Assembly: GCA_003643935.1 (NCBI GenBank) | Contig: QMLJ01000091.1 | Location: forward strand, 1 to 5,809 | Source of the DNA: Deltaproteobacteria bacterium | GTDB taxonomy: Bacteria > Desulfobacterota > Desulfomonilia > UBA1062 | Direction of reading: 5' to 3' | Length of the DNA stretch: 5,809 bases | Part shown: positions 5,761 to 5,809 of the stretch, piece by piece | Position numbering within the stretch: position 1 is the first letter of the stretch | How the letters are laid out: the number at the start of each line of letters is the position of its first letter | The notes under the pieces: generated by a model | What the model was told of the DNA's origin: nothing | What the model saw: only the letters and a program-made list of their open reading frames with translations | Database searches by the model: none | Translations under genes and position numbers: made by a program

Positions 5761-5809
5761 ATTTTAACTTGCAGGAATATACAGAAAAACCCCATTCATT
5801 ACTTAAATA

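Noticed and set aside
5660..5809. tRNA, CRISPR or mobile-element remnant at the right end
   Set aside because: No cloverleaf, no repeat-spacer periodicity and no transposase fragment or paired terminal repeats are visible; only one pair of 9-bp direct repeats is present.

Overview
The window is ordinary bacterial chromosome from a Gram-negative, type IV pilus-bearing bacterium. The pil genes use many ATA (Ile) and AGG/AGA (Arg) codons and have moderate GC. Together with the protein style, this loosely suggests a Desulfobacterota- or Nitrospirota-like lineage. That placement is an inference and no marker gene confirms it.

Left half (1-3374, + strand): a compact type IV pilus motor operon in the classical order pilB-pilT-pilC. 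pilB is cut by the window edge and only its C-terminal ATPase part is present. pilT and pilC are complete. Gaps are 13 and 3 bases, and each Shine-Dalgarno sequence touches or lies inside the end of the preceding gene, so the three are almost certainly co-transcribed and translationally coupled. PilB drives pilus extension, PilT drives retraction, and PilC is the inner-membrane platform both ATPases act on. No pilS/pilR, pilA or pilD follows; the operon ends against a convergent gene.

Right half (3387-5556, - strand): three unrelated-looking genes. Reading leftwards from the right end, these are a metallo-beta-lactamase-fold hydrolase with a C-terminal winged-helix-like tail, then a hotdog-fold thioesterase-like protein 39 bases downstream (probably one operon). 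After a 0.25 kb gap comes a small zinc-ribbon protein of the BCAM0308 family, function unknown. The thioesterase start is best placed at a TTG (4575), because a strong AAAGGAGGT lies inside the longer reading frame.

Non-coding regions: the 3858-4104 gap holds a near-ideal sigma70 promoter (TTGACA, 16 bases, TATAAT) reading toward the BCAM0308 gene. It implies an mRNA leader of about 160 bases that contains a possible short hydrophobic leader ORF. The 5557-5809 end region holds two candidate promoters for the hydrolase operon. One has its -10 box enclosed in a perfect 7-bp inverted repeat, and the other lies so close to the ATG that the message could be leaderless. I see no mobile element, CRISPR array, tRNA or rRNA, and no convincing undescribed system. 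The regulatory leader and operator candidates are the most interesting items.
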